Source: Strongylocentrotus droebachiensis (lineage: Eukaryota > Echinodermata > Echinoidea > Camarodonta > Strongylocentrotidae). From it: a stretch of DNA of 64,000 nucleotides. A program made the translations under genes and the position numbers. Below are positions 19,598 through 32,076 of this stretch, one piece after another (the first letter of the stretch is position 1; each line of letters starts with the position of its first letter). Below the pieces are notes generated by a model that saw only the letters and a program-made list of their open reading frames with translations, had not been told where the DNA came from and searched no databases. The stretch lies in assembly GCA_035222895.1 (NCBI GenBank), contig JAVYIG010007932.1, forward strand, positions 1-64,000. Direction: 5' to 3'.

Positions 19598-20446
19598 TAC
19601 AACTTACAAAGTTTGAACACTGATAATGGGCAGTCCATTTTCTCAACAATAGAAGTCAAGTAAATGGCCTAACATAGCACCCTTGACTCAAACTTGTTTT
19701 CTGTATAAGAGCAAGCCTGGTTACATTTTAACACTCCAGTCTTTGGCTATCATCTCCTTAGACTCATGCAATGGTGGTGCATAATACCCAAGTCACACTG
19801 ATGAAATCAATGACAGACAGACAAATTTGCCAAGAATCGTTTCATTTTGAGTCAGTTTGGTGAAATGACAGAGTTATCATGTAATAACATCTTTTGTACC
19901 ATTTTCATTTGCCTAAGGATCATATAGTTTGACTTGAGGTAGAGACAGTGGTGTAGCATTGGCCCAGCTGTTTTCAGGGGGCACTGGTATTATGGGGGAG
20001 GGTGGCACTTGTTTTAATAGGTGGATTGAATATGAATTCACAAGATGTGATTAGGGGGGTGATGTTAAATGAATAATCATATTTTTTCTCACCTCCCTTT
20101 CCCCTCTCCCTTTCGTTTTGTCTTTTTACCACCATTTGCTTGGGAGACATTGTGTCCCCATGTCGCTACACCACTGCTCAGGGAGATATAGTACCGGTAT
20201 ACACGTATTATACAGAGAGTGGAGCTCACTATGAGCACAAAATGAAAATATCAAGGTACTGAACCCTCATGTGTACATTTACCTCGGATCAATTAATGTT
20301 TTTATACAGAAACATAGAGTTTAGTCGATAACCAAATGATAATGGAGAACAGAAACTGAAAATAAAGGAGCGTCTCAGGTTTCTCAGTTCTCTTTATGGT
20401 AGCTAGACCAGACCCTACAACACACTGAGCAATTCCTACTCTGTGC
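19598..20446 (+). repeat. Diverged tandem duplication, copy 2
   Basis: Partner of 18008-19180; scattered substitutions and small indels show an old event. No coding sequence in either copy. Confidence 0.8.
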
Positions 20447-21656
20447 TGAACACAACCCCAAAAAAATCTGCCTTTGAAATGCAGAAGAAGTGACATGAAA
20501 GATCTAACAAGCAAATATACATGTACAAAAATAGGCACAAATCATCTGACCATTAACTGATACAAATCAGGCTTATACATATTTGAGCTAGGTTTGCGGT
20601 TATAGAACCATATCTTCTGACAACAGGGTTTATATAGTATACAGATATAAGCGCGTCATATGAAAAATAAATGCAAGGCAATAAACTCTCCATGAGTACT
20701 CTAGTACATGTCTAAAGGGACTTCAACTGCCCTGCAGTACTGTGTATAATAACACTTGATCACAAATCATATCCATTAATGAGCATAGAATGCTTATCTC
20801 AGCTCGTCATGTGAGATATAAATGTATACAAAATAAACTCTCTTACATGGTAGAGGTGCATGTACTCTTATATGTAAATGTACAAGAATAACTCTCTTTT
20901 GCTGTATGTAATATTTTCCTTTGTAACGTACCGGAAATGATCAAGCGCGCCAAATTGAAAATTGCTGTTGTACACATATCCTGAAATTAACACAGAAAAT
21001 GGGAATGAGATTCCAACATGAGCGCCTGAACGCTTGGAAAAACAAACCAACTGGCAAGGTATGCATTGCCATTGGAGCAGGTACGGTACAGTTCGCTTCC
21101 AAAAACGCTTGAACACATCCCCAGAAAATACAGGGTTTCCAGCTACCCTACATTATACATACAAGGTATATCCCTCGTGGAAAATAACACATGGGCATAG
21201 ATCTTCATCTGACCAATATGACCCAAGAACATCACAAATATGAATAACTCTCTTTTCTTTACATCATAGAGGTGTACATACAATGTTTCATTTTATGGTA
21301 AATAAATAACACACAGGCACTGATCATTCAACCTTCTGAGGAAAGTATACAAATGAGGCACATCAAGCGCCACATATAAAATGTAAAGTGGCATATCCAA
21401 AATTAAGGTACAGATCGAGAACTGTAAAATCTATTGATATGAGTACCATGCACGTAAGAAATGAAGATTTCAGCCTCCCCTTAATATTTCACACAAGGAG
21501 CGAAACAGTACAAAAATGATGATCGCAAATAGTACTGCTCAAGTATGAAACAAAGATAGATAAATGTTATACAAAAAAATGATACCCATTGCTTCACTGA
21601 TATACATTTTCAAAGTTGTTCAGTACAACAAAAAGTATGTAAAATAAAAAAAAACA
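20447..21656. other. No recognisable feature
   Basis: AT-rich DNA with many ACATGTACA-type words. No gene or repeat family was identified. Confidence 0.5.
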
Positions 21657-21760
21657 GGAGCCGAAGCTACTTGATCCTAGGGCTCACAGCCCCTACGGAA
21701 ACAAGCTAGGGTGTCATCCCTGACGGGAGCCTGGCCGGTTAAAAATCTTCACTTCCGTGC
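21657..21760 (+). repeat. Dispersed copy of the 36.8-47.6 kb array unit
   Basis: CAGGAGCCGAAGCTACTTGA, AGCTAGGG, GGGAGCCTGGCCGG and AAAATCTTCA match the core of the 272-bp array unit. This copy stands alone at the border of the 132-bp satellite. Confidence 0.75.
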
Positions 21761-21773
21761 ATGCCCCACCACA

Positions 21774-24700
21774 CAGGGTTTTCAGCTGCCCTGCCGTACA
21801 TATACATATCATCGTGTGTAGACACAATTACATCAAAAATAAACATTTGTTTACATAATGAATAGATGAGATACAAAAGATATCCGTAGATATAGTTGTA
21901 CACAAATAATCTCACAGCTGCCCTGCTGTACATGTACATATCATCGTGCATAGACACAATTACATCAAAAATATATATTTGTTTACATAATGAATAGATG
22001 AGATACAAAAGATATCCTTAGATATAGTTGTACACAAATAATCTCACAGCTGTCCTGCTGTACATATACATATCATCGTGTGTAGACACAATTACATCAA
22101 AAATAAATATTTGTTTATATAATGAATAGATGAGATACAAAAGATATCCGTAGACATAGTTGTACACAAATAATCTCACAGCTGTCCTGCTGTACATATA
22201 CATATCATTGTGTGTAGACACAATTACATAAAAAATAAACATTTGTTTACATAATGAATAGATGAGATACAAAAGATATCCGTAGATATAGTTGTACACA
22301 AATAATCTCACAGCTGCCCTGCTGTACATAAACATATCATCGTGTGTAGACACAATTACATCAAAAATAAACATTTGTTTACATAATGAATAGATGAGAT
22401 ACAAAAGATATCCGTAGACATAGTTGTACACAAATAATCTCACCCAGGGTTTCCACCTGCCCTGCCGTACATATACATATCATCGTGTGTAGACACAATT
22501 ACATCAAAAATAAACATTTGTTTACATAATGAATAGATGAGATACAAAAGATATCCGTAGACATAGTTGTACACAAATAATCTCACAGCTGCCCTGCTGT
22601 ACATATACATATCATCGTGTGTAGACACAATTACATCAAAAATAAATATTTGTTTACATAAAGAATAAATGAGATACAAAAGATATCCGTAGACATAGTT
22701 GTACACAAATAATCTCACCCAGGGTTTCCAGCTGCCCTGCCGTACATGTACATATCATCGTGTGTAGACACAATAACATCAAAATAAACATTTGTTTACA
22801 TAATGAATAGATGAGATACAAAAGATATCCGTAGACATAGTTGTACACAAATAATCTCACAGCTGCCCTGCTGTACATATACATATCATCGTGTGTAGAC
22901 ACAATAACATCAAAATAAACATTTGTTTACATAATGAATAGATGAGATACAAAAGATATCCGTAGACATAGTTGTACACAAATAATCTCACAGCTGCCCT
23001 GCTGTACATATACATATCATCGTGTGTAGACACAATTACATCAAAAATAAACATTTGTTTACATAATGAATAGATGAGATACAAAATATAGCCGTAGATA
23101 TAGTTGTACACAAATAATCTCACAGCTGCCCTGCTGTACATGTACATATCATCGTGCATAGACACAATTACATCAAAAATATATATTTGTTTACATAATG
23201 AATAGATGAGATACAAAAGATATCCTTAGATATAGTTGTACACAAATAATCTCACAGCTGTCCTGCTGTACATATACATATCATCGTGTGTAGACACAAT
23301 TACATCAAAAATAAATATTTGTTTATATAATGAATAGATGAGATACAAAAGATATCCGTAGACATAGTTGTACACAAATAATCTCACAGCTGTCCTGCTG
23401 TACATATACATATCATTGTGTGTAGACACAATTACATCAAAAATAAACATTTGTTTACATAATGAATAGATGAGATACAAAAGATATCCGTAGATATAGT
23501 TGTACACAAATAATCTCACAGCTGCCCTGCTGTACATAAACATATCATCGTGTGTAGACACAATTACATCAAAAATAAACATTTGTTTACATAATGAATA
23601 GATGAGATACAAAAGATATCCGTAGATATAGTTGTACACAAATAATCTCACAGCTGCCCTGCTGTACATAAACATATCATCGTGTGTAGACACAATTACA
23701 TCAAAAATAAACATTTGTTTACATAATGAATAGATGAGATACAAAAGATATCCGTAGACATAGTTGTACACAAATAATCTCACCCAGGGTTTCCACCTGC
23801 CCTGCCGTACATATACATATCATCGTGTGTAGACACAATTACATCAAAAATAAACATTTGTTTACATAATGAATAGATGAGATACAAAAGATATCCGTAG
23901 ACATAGTTGTACACAAATAATCTCACAGCTGCCCTGCTGTACATATACATATCATCGTGTGTAGACACAATTACATCAAAAATAAATATTTGTTTACATA
24001 AAGAATAGATGAGATACAAAAGATATCCGTAGACATAGTTGTACACAAATAATCTCACCCAGGGTTTCCAGCTGCCCTGCTGTACATGTACATATCATCG
24101 TGTGTAGACACAATAACATCAAAATAAACATTTGTTTACATAATGAATAGATGAGATACAAAAGATATCCGTAGACATAGTTGTACACAAATAATCTCAC
24201 AGCTGCCCTGCTGTACATATACATATCATCGTGTGTAGACACAATAACATCAAAATAAACATTTGTTTACATAATGAATAGATGAGATACAAAAGATATC
24301 CGTAGACATAGTTGTACACAAATAATCTCACCCAGGGTTTCCAGCTGCCCTGCCGTACATGTACATATCATCGTGTGTAGACACAATAACATCAAAATAA
24401 ACATTTGTTTACATAATGAATAGATGAGATACAAAAGATATCCGTAGATATAGTTGTACACAAATAATCTCACAGCTGCCCTGCTGTACATATACATATC
24501 ATTGTGTGTAGACACAATTACATAAAAAATAAACAGTTGTTTACATAATGAATAGATGAGATACAAAAGATATCCGTAGATATAGTTGTACACAAATAAT
24601 CTCACAGCTGCCCTGCTGTACATTTACATATCATCGTGCGTAGACACAATTACATCAAAAATATATATTTGTTTACATAATGAATAGATGAGAAACAAAA

Positions 24701-24850
24701 GATGTCCGTAGACATATATAGTTGTACACAAATAATATCACAGCTTCCCTGCTGTACATATACATATCATCGTGCGTAGACACAATTACATCAAAAATAT
24801 ATATTTGTTTACATAATAAATAGATGAGAAACAAAAGATGTCCGTAGACA
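21774..24850. repeat. 132-bp satellite array with higher-order structure
   Basis: About 23 copies of a unit containing CTGCCCTGCTGTACATATAC, CATCGTGTGTAGACACAATT, CATTTGTTTACATAATGAAT and AGTTGTACACAAATAATCTC. Some copies carry an extra 11 bp (CCAGGGTTTCC) before AGCTGCCC. Blocks about 1340 bp apart (22440-22902 against 23780-24242) appear identical, and one block has an extra 132-bp unit, so the array grew by unequal exchange of multi-unit blocks. As 132 is 44 codons, the minus strand carries long open repeats rich in Tyr/Leu/Ile. These end wherever the 11-bp insert occurs and are not credible proteins. Confidence 0.95.
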
Positions 24851-25082
24851 CAAGTACTATACTGGAAGAAGAAGAAGAAGAAGAAGAAGAAGAAGAAGAA
24901 GAAGAAGAAGAAGAAGAAGAAATAATCTCACAGCTGCCTTGCTGTACATATACATATCATCGTGCGTAGACACAATTACATCAAAAATATATATTTGTTT
25001 ACATAATAAATAGATGAGAAACAAAAGATGTCCGTAGACACAAGTACTATACTGGAAGAAGAAGAAGAAGAAGAAGAAGAAA

Positions 25083-25242
25083 TAATCTCACAGCTGCCTT
25101 GCTGTACATATACATATCATTGTGCGTAGACACAATTACATCAAAAATATATATTTGTTTACATAATAAATAGATGAGAAACAAAAGATGTCCGTAGACA
25201 CAAGTACTATACTGGAAGAAGAAGAAGAAGAAGAAGAAGAAG

Positions 25243-25273
<31 letters not shown>

Positions 25274-25770
25274 GCATATACATATCATCGTGTGTAGACA
25301 CAATTACATCAAAAATAAATATTTGCTTACATAATGAATAGATGAGATACTGGAGATGTACTTAGGCCAAATAAAAAGGAAGAGAAGAGCTACCAATCCT
25401 TTCTCACGTTCACTTGGACACTCACTTTTTTGTGAAAAAAAACCCACAAAAAAAAATAGATAAATACAAAAAATGTATGAAAAAAGTAATAAATATAAAT
25501 GCAGGTAAATGGCCTGCTGTTCCCTTTATTGTAAAAACACCTTTCTTTTTTTTACTTTTTCTTTATTTTGAATTTTGTTTGTATTTTTTTGTCCGTTATT
25601 TCATGTGAGATAGATTAAGATATAAGTCTTCGTCAATATTGCACATATATTTAGTTGTACACAAATAATCTCACACAGGGTTTCCAGCTGCCCTGCTGTA
25701 CATATACATATCATCGTGTGAATACACAATTACATCAAAAATATATATTTGTTTACATAATAAATAGATG
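25083..25770 (+). repeat. 784-bp tandem duplication, copy 1
   Basis: Matches 25867-26550 at an offset of 784 bp, including the AT-rich non-satellite part. Apart from GAA tract length and a switch of satellite variant at the end, the copies look the same. Confidence 0.88.
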
Positions 25771-25866
25771 AGAAACAAAAGATGTCCGTAGACACAAGTA
25801 CTATACTGGAAGAAGAAGAAGAAGAAGAAGAAGAAGAAGAAGAAGAAGAAGAAGAAGAAGAAGAAG

Positions 25867-26026
25867 AAATAATCTCACAGCTGCCTTGCTGTACATATAC
25901 ATATCATTGTGCGTAGACACAATTACATCAAAAATATATATTTGTTTACATAATAAATAGATGAGAAACAAAAGATGTCCGTAGACACAAGTACTATACT
26001 GGAAGAAGAAGAAGAAGAAGAAGAAG

Positions 26027-26057
<31 letters not shown>

Positions 26058-26550
26058 GCATATACATATCATCGTGTGTAGACACAATTACATCAAAAAT
26101 AAATATTTGCTTACATAATGAATAGATGAGATACTGGAGATGTACTTAGGCCAAATAAAAAGGAAGAGAAGAGCTACCAATCCTTTCTCACGTTCACTTG
26201 GACACTCACTTTTTTGTGAAAAAAAACCCACAAAAAAAAATAGATAAATACAAAAAATGTATGAAAAAAGTAATAAATATAAATGCAGGTAAATGGCCTG
26301 CTGTTCCCTTTATTGTAAAAACACCTTTCTTTTTTTTACTTTTTCTTTATTTTGAATTTTGTTTGTATTTTTTTGTCCGTTATTTCATGTGAGATAGATT
26401 AAGATATAAGTCTTCGTCAATATTGCACATATATTTAGTTGTACACAAATAATCTCACACAGGGTTTCCAGCTGCCCTGCTGTACATATACATATCATCG
26501 TGTGAATACACAATTACATCAAAAATAAACATTTGTTTACATAATGAATA
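25867..26550 (+). repeat. 784-bp tandem duplication, copy 2
   Basis: Partner of 25083-25770. The open frame of 64 codons that appears in both copies is A/T-rich noise. Confidence 0.88.
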
Positions 26551-26671
26551 GATGAGATACAAAAGATATCCGTAGATATATAGTCGTACACAAATAATCT
26601 CACAGCTGCCCTGCTGTACATATACACATCATCGTGCGTAGACACAATTACAGTCATATGCATCTAGTCAT

Positions 26672-27003
26672 ATGCATATTAACGCCAGGGAGCTCCGCCG
26701 CCAAAGGCGTTGAAGCTCCAGATCCCGAACTGGGAAATTATTTCAACAGCGGGTTTGGTCCTATTTTTTTGGAAATCTAAAAAAGTAGTTACCGGTATTT
26801 AAACGTAGGCTTACAATGTTGTTTTATTCCTCTGGGCATCCGGTCAACCAGGAGTCGAAAAACATTGTAAGTCTAAATTTTAATTACAACTCTTTTAGAT
26901 TTCACACCAAAAAGGACCAAACCCGCTGTTTGAATCGTTTCCCGGTTTAGGATCTGGAGCTCCGACACCTTCGGCGGCGGAGCTCCCTGGAGTTAATGCA
27001 TCA
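26672..27003. mobile_element. 332-bp foldback element
   Basis: Almost the whole element is an imperfect palindrome. The outer arms share GGGAGCTCCGCCGCC, GAGCTCCAGATCC and AACAGCGGGTTTGGTCC, and inner arms share TTACAATGTT. It is inserted at the edge of the satellite. Its arm ends resemble the hairpin at 2913-2998. No coding sequence. Confidence 0.75.
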
Positions 27004-27951
27004 TGAGATATAAATAACTGGAATGCATTCTTTGTATATACATGTATATATAAATTCATATTTAAGATAATTATCTTTTCTTCCTTTTTATTTGGCCTAT
27101 ACCCATGGCAAGAGGTTCATTGTGTTGACAAAATGTTAAAGACATACTACCAGTTAGTAAACTGGTTTGCAAACTGGGCCCGTAATGGGTCGGTGACAAC
27201 GAGTTCAGAAACAAAATGAAAACAAAAGAAGCTCGGATATACAGTTGAAGTCCACTTAATTATCTATATAAAGTGAGCCGAAGCTCCAGTAGTTCAAACA
27301 AAGATTATTTATTTAAGGACTTTTTAAAATAGCTGATCCTCTCAGAGGATGGGTGGCCCTATAGATTGAACGGAATGAAATAAACTGAGCTACAAAATAC
27401 CTCACATGGCATTTACATACTCAGGCACCCGAGAAGGCTTAAAAATCACATGATCTTATTAGCCACTCAGGAGAACCCTTATGAAGACAACCAATCACAA
27501 GATGGGATATATAAAATTACCCAACCTCTAGACCAGTTCAATCTACCAATGGAGAAAGGAGTTATAAATTTAATTAAATATAACCAATGACAAAGCACAA
27601 TATATAGAGTGATTTGAACTAGGTACCGAAGAAAATGAGAGGAGCCTACAGCACCGCGAGAATGTCAAGTCCCCCCAAAAAAGTCTATTGTCTAACGTAT
27701 TTATCGGAAATGAACACCTGTAGATCTAATGCAGGAATTCAAGTCCTGGGGTTGTTTACCTGTTCCTGGCATACTATCGGGAACAAAATTAATGCTGTTC
27801 AACAAATCTAAACTAACCTACAGCCTAAAACCTAAATTGCAATTGAAAGCCATGTCTTAATCCCATATCTCTGACAGAAAAAAGGAATTGAGCTAATATC
27901 GCTTGGGCAGAAATTAAACATGACATAAATATATGTCATAAAAAAAGCCAG
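27004..27951. other. No recognisable feature
   Basis: AT-rich DNA; nothing supported. Confidence 0.5.
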
Positions 27952-28600
27952 GAGCCGAAGCCACTTGATCCTAGGGCTGAAACAGGGTTTCCCCCTTCAC
28001 AGCCCATACAGATTCAAGCTAGGGTTGCATCCCGGAGGGAGCCTGGTCGGCTAAAATTGAAGATTTTAGCCTCCCCTGAGTTTAACATCAATCATGATAA
28101 AAGATGTATGAATTAGAAAAAAAGGAACCTAAGACATTTGAAATGGCTTAGGGCAAGCCAAGTCAAGCTCTGTTAAGGTGACCCACAAGACAAGGCAGTG
28201 TGACCCATTCTCTATTTATCTTTTTTAATCATGTGATTTTTAAATTGACCCTGCCTATTAAACCCTTTTTGTCTCTTCTCTTCAGATTTTCACCGCCTAC
28301 CCCCACCCCCGGAGATGTTTAAATCAGAAAACGAGGAAATCTCAAACACCTGACACAGCACAGGGCAAGCCAAGCCTACAGGACAAGGTAGATATAATGG
28401 GCAAGTGAAGCATTTAGATATAGGCAAGGCAAGATCTGTTAGGGTGACCCACAAGTCAAGTCAGTGTGACCCATTTTCTATCTATCATTTCTATCATGTG
28501 ATTTTTAAAACTGACCCTACCCAACCCATTTTGTCTCTCCTGCCTTGAGGCATTTTTGTTGGGGGTGGTTTGAAGAGTTGTAATATTATCCTCCCGTGAG
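27952..28600 (+). repeat. Dispersed copy of the 36.8-47.6 kb array unit (short plus long parts)
   Basis: 27952-28090 matches the 272-bp core (GCCGAAGCCACTTGATCCTA, GCAAGCTAGGGTTGCATCCC-like words). 28140-28600 matches the long-unit extension (GACCCTGCC, TTTTTGTCTCTTCTCTT, GGGCAAGTGA). It is a single diverged copy about 9 kb from the array. Confidence 0.8.
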
Positions 28601-28614
28601 TTTAATACAAACAA

Positions 28615-28985
28615 ATCGTCACCGTTTTCACGAAGTGTCCCAAGAGCGTTTTAGCGTACAGAAACAAATTTTGAGATAAACGCGTTTAAAGTTTCACTTT
28701 TTTACAATCGCTGTTTTCACGGGGAAAAAGTATGTGATGGTATTCATTTTTTTGGATATCTTGATAGTACACTATCTACAGAATGAAATGATATAAGTTT
28801 TACGTGGAAATAATGTTTATTTAAACAATAATTAGACCTCAATCACAGAGGACAGTCAGAGGACGGTTCGTGAAAACGAAAAACTTGACATCCACGCTTA
28901 GGCTCGTCTTCACGTAGTGGCCCCGCAGCTTACGCGGCCCCGTTTCCCCTGTTGGTTATGTGAAATTTCGTTTTTACGAACCGTC
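28615..28985. repeat. Foldback with GTTTTCACGAA-type arms
   Basis: Arms GACGGTTCGTGAAAACGAAA (about 28863) and TTTCGTTTTTACGAACCGTC (about 28965) pair. CACCGTTTTCACGAAGTG stands at 28620. The related word GTTTTCACGAAGTG recurs at 34657, 34838, 35243 and 35311. Confidence 0.5.
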
Positions 28986-29298
28986 CCAGTTGACGTGCGC
29001 GCTGTGCAAAGCAATGCCCATTTGCGTACCCCCCCTCCCATAAAACTATATTTGTCATACCTAGCTGATTCTGTTTCCTCGAAATCACAGCACTATATTC
29101 AATGTTAGACTCGCATCACTCTGCCCCATCCAGAAATTCATCTTTAATCCTTCACATAATGCAGGAAATGCAATAATTTGTTAGTGACTCTGAATGCCCG
29201 TTATGGAAATTGTATATACTGTCCTGTTTCATATGTGATTTAAGTTTAATTGAATATTTTTGTCAATGATCAATAGCATATTTGTATACTTTTTGTTT

Positions 29299-29480
29299 GG
29301 GGGGGGGGGGGGGGGAGGGCACACCAAGCACTATGTACAACTTCTTCTCAATTCTTTCTTTCTCTCTCTCTCTCTCTCTCTCTCTCCTCTCTAGCTCTCT
29401 CATGCAAACAAGAACATCCCCCTCCTTCTCTTTCTTTCTCTCTCTTTATCTCTCTTTTTGTCGTTTATTACCCCTCTTTG
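29299..29480. repeat. Poly-G run and CT-rich tract
   Basis: About 17 G (29299-29315) followed by (CT)n around 29361-29400 and more CT-rich DNA to 29480. Low complexity. Confidence 0.8.
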
Positions 29481-29788
29481 TTGTCACATAAGTCATTATC
29501 ATTTTAGTACATTACTCTCTCAGACACATTTCTCCTATAAACAAATCTAACTAAATAAGAATAAACGTTGAATAGCACAAAGCAATCAAATCTTAAGATT
29601 AATACTTTCGTCTCGATTATGACTGCATTTATTTCTTTGCAATATAACTGGAATCGTTTTTGTACAGTTCATTTCACAATTACCGGTACATGTACAATCA
29701 TTAAAAATTGATAAATCATAATAATAATAATAAAAATAATAATAATAGCCTAATAGTTCACTCAAAATTTTATTAAACCGAAACAGAT

Positions 29789-29995
29789 TTTTTTTTTTTG
29801 CCCAATTGATCGTGAGCCCGGCAGCCACTGAGCAGCGCCAGATCGACGTTGCTCTATCCATTATTGTTGAACGCCAAACAAGGTAGCAACAACTCCCATC
29901 TTTTAACGTCTTTTGGTATGACGCGGCCGGGATTCGAACCCACGACCTCCCGGTTGTGAGGCGGACGCTCTACTGACTGAGCCAACACTCCGGTG
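29789..29995 (-). mobile_element. tRNA-derived SINE with poly-A tail
   Basis: On the minus strand the head holds a pol III A box (TGGCTCAGTCAG, 29973-29984) and B box (GGTTCGAATCC, 29930-29940) with tRNA-like spacing. The would-be acceptor stem does not pair, so it is not a tRNA gene. A body of about 110 bp follows, ending in a run of 11 A (plus-strand T run at about 29790). Clear target duplications were not found. Confidence 0.8.
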
Positions 29996-30609
29996 TAATG
30001 AATCATGTTTGAATATCAAAATTGCAACTTATTTAACTGTAGCCCACATTCATGGCAAAAAATACAACATGGTAGCTCTATAAAGAAGGGGGGTACCAGT
30101 GTTCTTGGAAAATTCTGAAATGCAAATTCAAAAGGCCACTGATTAGGGGGAGGGAGGGTTACAATATAGTTTGAGTACTGCCACAATGGAAGAGGAGCTT
30201 AAAAGAAAATCATTAATTATTTATATTTTTTGTGTATGACATACAAAGTTGTCAGCTGCATACGTCCCTGTTGCCTCATAAAATTGCAGATCTGAGATTT
30301 ACATAGATGTTGTAATCTAACTTTTCAAACATTATTTCTTATTCTATGTCTGATTTCTTTCAAACTTTCACCAGTCTATTACACTCATTTTGTTCTGCTT
30401 TAACATAAATCAATTTGTTACAAAGGTTGGATTGCCCTTTGAAATATAAACTATTAGCAATTAATATTAGTCCTACATGCCAAATCCTTCTAAAAACATA
30501 CAACACTGTAAGTTTATGGGATTAAAACTTCTTACATGCAACTTTCATATGATGGATGACCTAGTCTGTGCTGTTCTTAGTGAGGAAGGAGGGAGGTTGT
30601 CACTGTCAA

Positions 30610-30800
30610 AATAATAATAACAATATGCTCAAGGCGCTCCAACTATTACCCTGGCTCTGCTAGGCAGCCGCTTTCGGTGCTCACAGCAGAGTGGCAAATG
30701 TAGATTAATATCTTGCCAAAAGACATTACTGCTGTGGCGGGACTTGAACCATGGATCCTGTGATCCACAGTCCAACGACTTATCCACTAGACCACAAAAC
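30610..30800 (-). mobile_element. tRNA-derived SINE with ATT-repeat tail
   Basis: The head on the minus strand carries GTGGTCTAGTGG (A box) and GGTTCAAGTCC (B box, 30740-30750). The body contains GAGCACCGAAAGCGGCTGCC and the tail is GTTATTATTATTTT. A diverged tail fragment of the same family lies at 14622-14712. It abuts the exon-like piece at 30803-30994. Confidence 0.75.
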
Positions 30801-30802
30801 CT

Positions 30803-30994
30803 CTAAATGGAGGCACATTCGGAGTCAGAGTCTCCTGTCAGCGTTGCAGTCCCCGTCCAGTCCACATCCATCTAGCTCATAGTGACTCTTGAACCCACCC
30901 TAAGCCTTCCGTTATATCGAAGATCTCGTTTCTTGCCACAATTGATCTCTCCATCACGATCCCACCTAACAGTAACTTCTGTATTTTTGTCCAT
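30803..30994 (-). pseudogene. Exon-like fragment with one in-frame TAG
   Basis: An acceptor-like GTCAATTACCTCTTAG ends just before this piece on the minus strand. From the ATG at 30994 the frame reads MDKNTEVTVRWDRDGEI and onward, meets a TAG at 30872-30874, and then continues open with MDVDWTGTATLTGDSDSE to a stop at 30803-30805. The composition (V-R-W-D-x-D-G, acidic end) looks protein-like but I do not recognise the family. It may be a terminal exon ending at the first TAG or a decayed exon cut by the SINE. Confidence 0.3.
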
Positions 30995-30995
30995 C

Positions 30996-31940
30996 CTAAG
31001 AGGTAATTGACAAAAGATTGTTACAATCAAGTTATCAATAACTCTGTTCAATGATAAGTAGAGAGGACATAGTAATTTTATTTCATAAAACAGGAATGAA
31101 ACCTAGAAACAGGTATTAAATAAAAAGTGGTTTTACTCTGTCCCAAATTGATATTTTGAAATATATGGTAACTATAAATGAAAATCAGAATATGAATTTA
31201 AGGTCTACTTTTAACAGAAAAAAAGCGAAGCATGCACCGAGTAGAAAAGCAGATTTGCAATTGTTTTATAAATACTGTTGCACCATTTATTCACTTAGAA
31301 TGCAATTTGTGACATTGTGGCACTAAATTCCTGGTAGGAAATCAGAGTGGTATAACTCCTATTTAAAAATATGAATGGCTTACCTGTGTTCAACACTTTT
31401 AGGTTGGGAGGATTGGTATATTGTTTAAAAAAATTGTTACAGCATACTCCATGGTCTGTATGGTACTATTGTATTCCATTTCAATAAAAAATGTAGCGGA
31501 CATCTATACAGTATTTATCAACCACTGAAGATGATATGATAGGGTTCCATATGTATTACTGGGTTTGTTGTCAATCATTGAATTGATATGTTCATATCTA
31601 AATAAGATCTGCAGGTTATCAGCAAATTTGTGATGAATGTTATAAACCCAGTAAGTAACAATGAATGCACTTGCATGTACTTGTCTGCCAGATTGAAAGA
31701 AACTTTATTATATCAACTTTCAGAAAGACCACTCAATAAGGATCAATATTCAAAGTTAGTCAAGCGTATAATATCATTCATTATTATTTATGGTGCAATT
31801 ATCGCATAAAGACACGCGTGATGTAGCAGCGGGTAATATAGGAGCATATTACCATACGTTTCACATCTGGGTCCTTGTACATGATACATGTATAAGTGAT
31901 ACTTGAAATATAAGAAGAGGATAATTGATAATAATAACAT
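30996..31940. other. No recognisable feature
   Basis: AT-rich DNA without a supported gene or repeat. Confidence 0.45.
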
Positions 31941-32076
31941 TGACTGGCTCACATTTTGGTTGATATGAGACAATATTGCCCCCAACATACCGGTAACCAT
32001 ATTGCCCTCGTCTTCGACCCGGCCAATATGATTATATTTGGGCAATATAGTTTCATATTCCCATTAAAGCCAGTCA
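31941..32076. repeat. Small foldback (about 136 bp)
   Basis: Ends TGACTGGCT and AGCCAGTCA pair, followed inward by imperfect pairing (ATATGAGACAATATTGCCC against GGGCAATATAGTTTCATAT). No coding content. Confidence 0.5.

Larger units (their letters stand above)
24851..26650. repeat. Satellite variant with embedded GAA tracts
   Basis: The 132-bp unit continues, but units are interrupted at the same place (after GTACTATACTG) by pure GAA tracts at about 24865-24921, 25055-25081, 25215-25272, 25809-25868 and 26002-26056. Tract lengths differ (about 9-20 triplets). Unrelated AT-rich inserts at about 25345-25650 and 26130-26435 are copies of each other. Confidence 0.92.

Noticed and set aside
21739-24623. 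Family of Tyr/Leu-rich membrane proteins on the minus strand
   Set aside because: The frames are a consequence of a 132-bp unit being a multiple of three. They end at satellite variants and have no consistent start or flanking gene signals.
25047-26085. Poly-phenylalanine and poly-leucine frames
   Set aside because: They translate the GAA/TTC tracts.
29925-29990. A genuine tRNA gene on the minus strand
   Set aside because: The A and B boxes are good, but the acceptor stem does not pair and a SINE body with poly-A follows.
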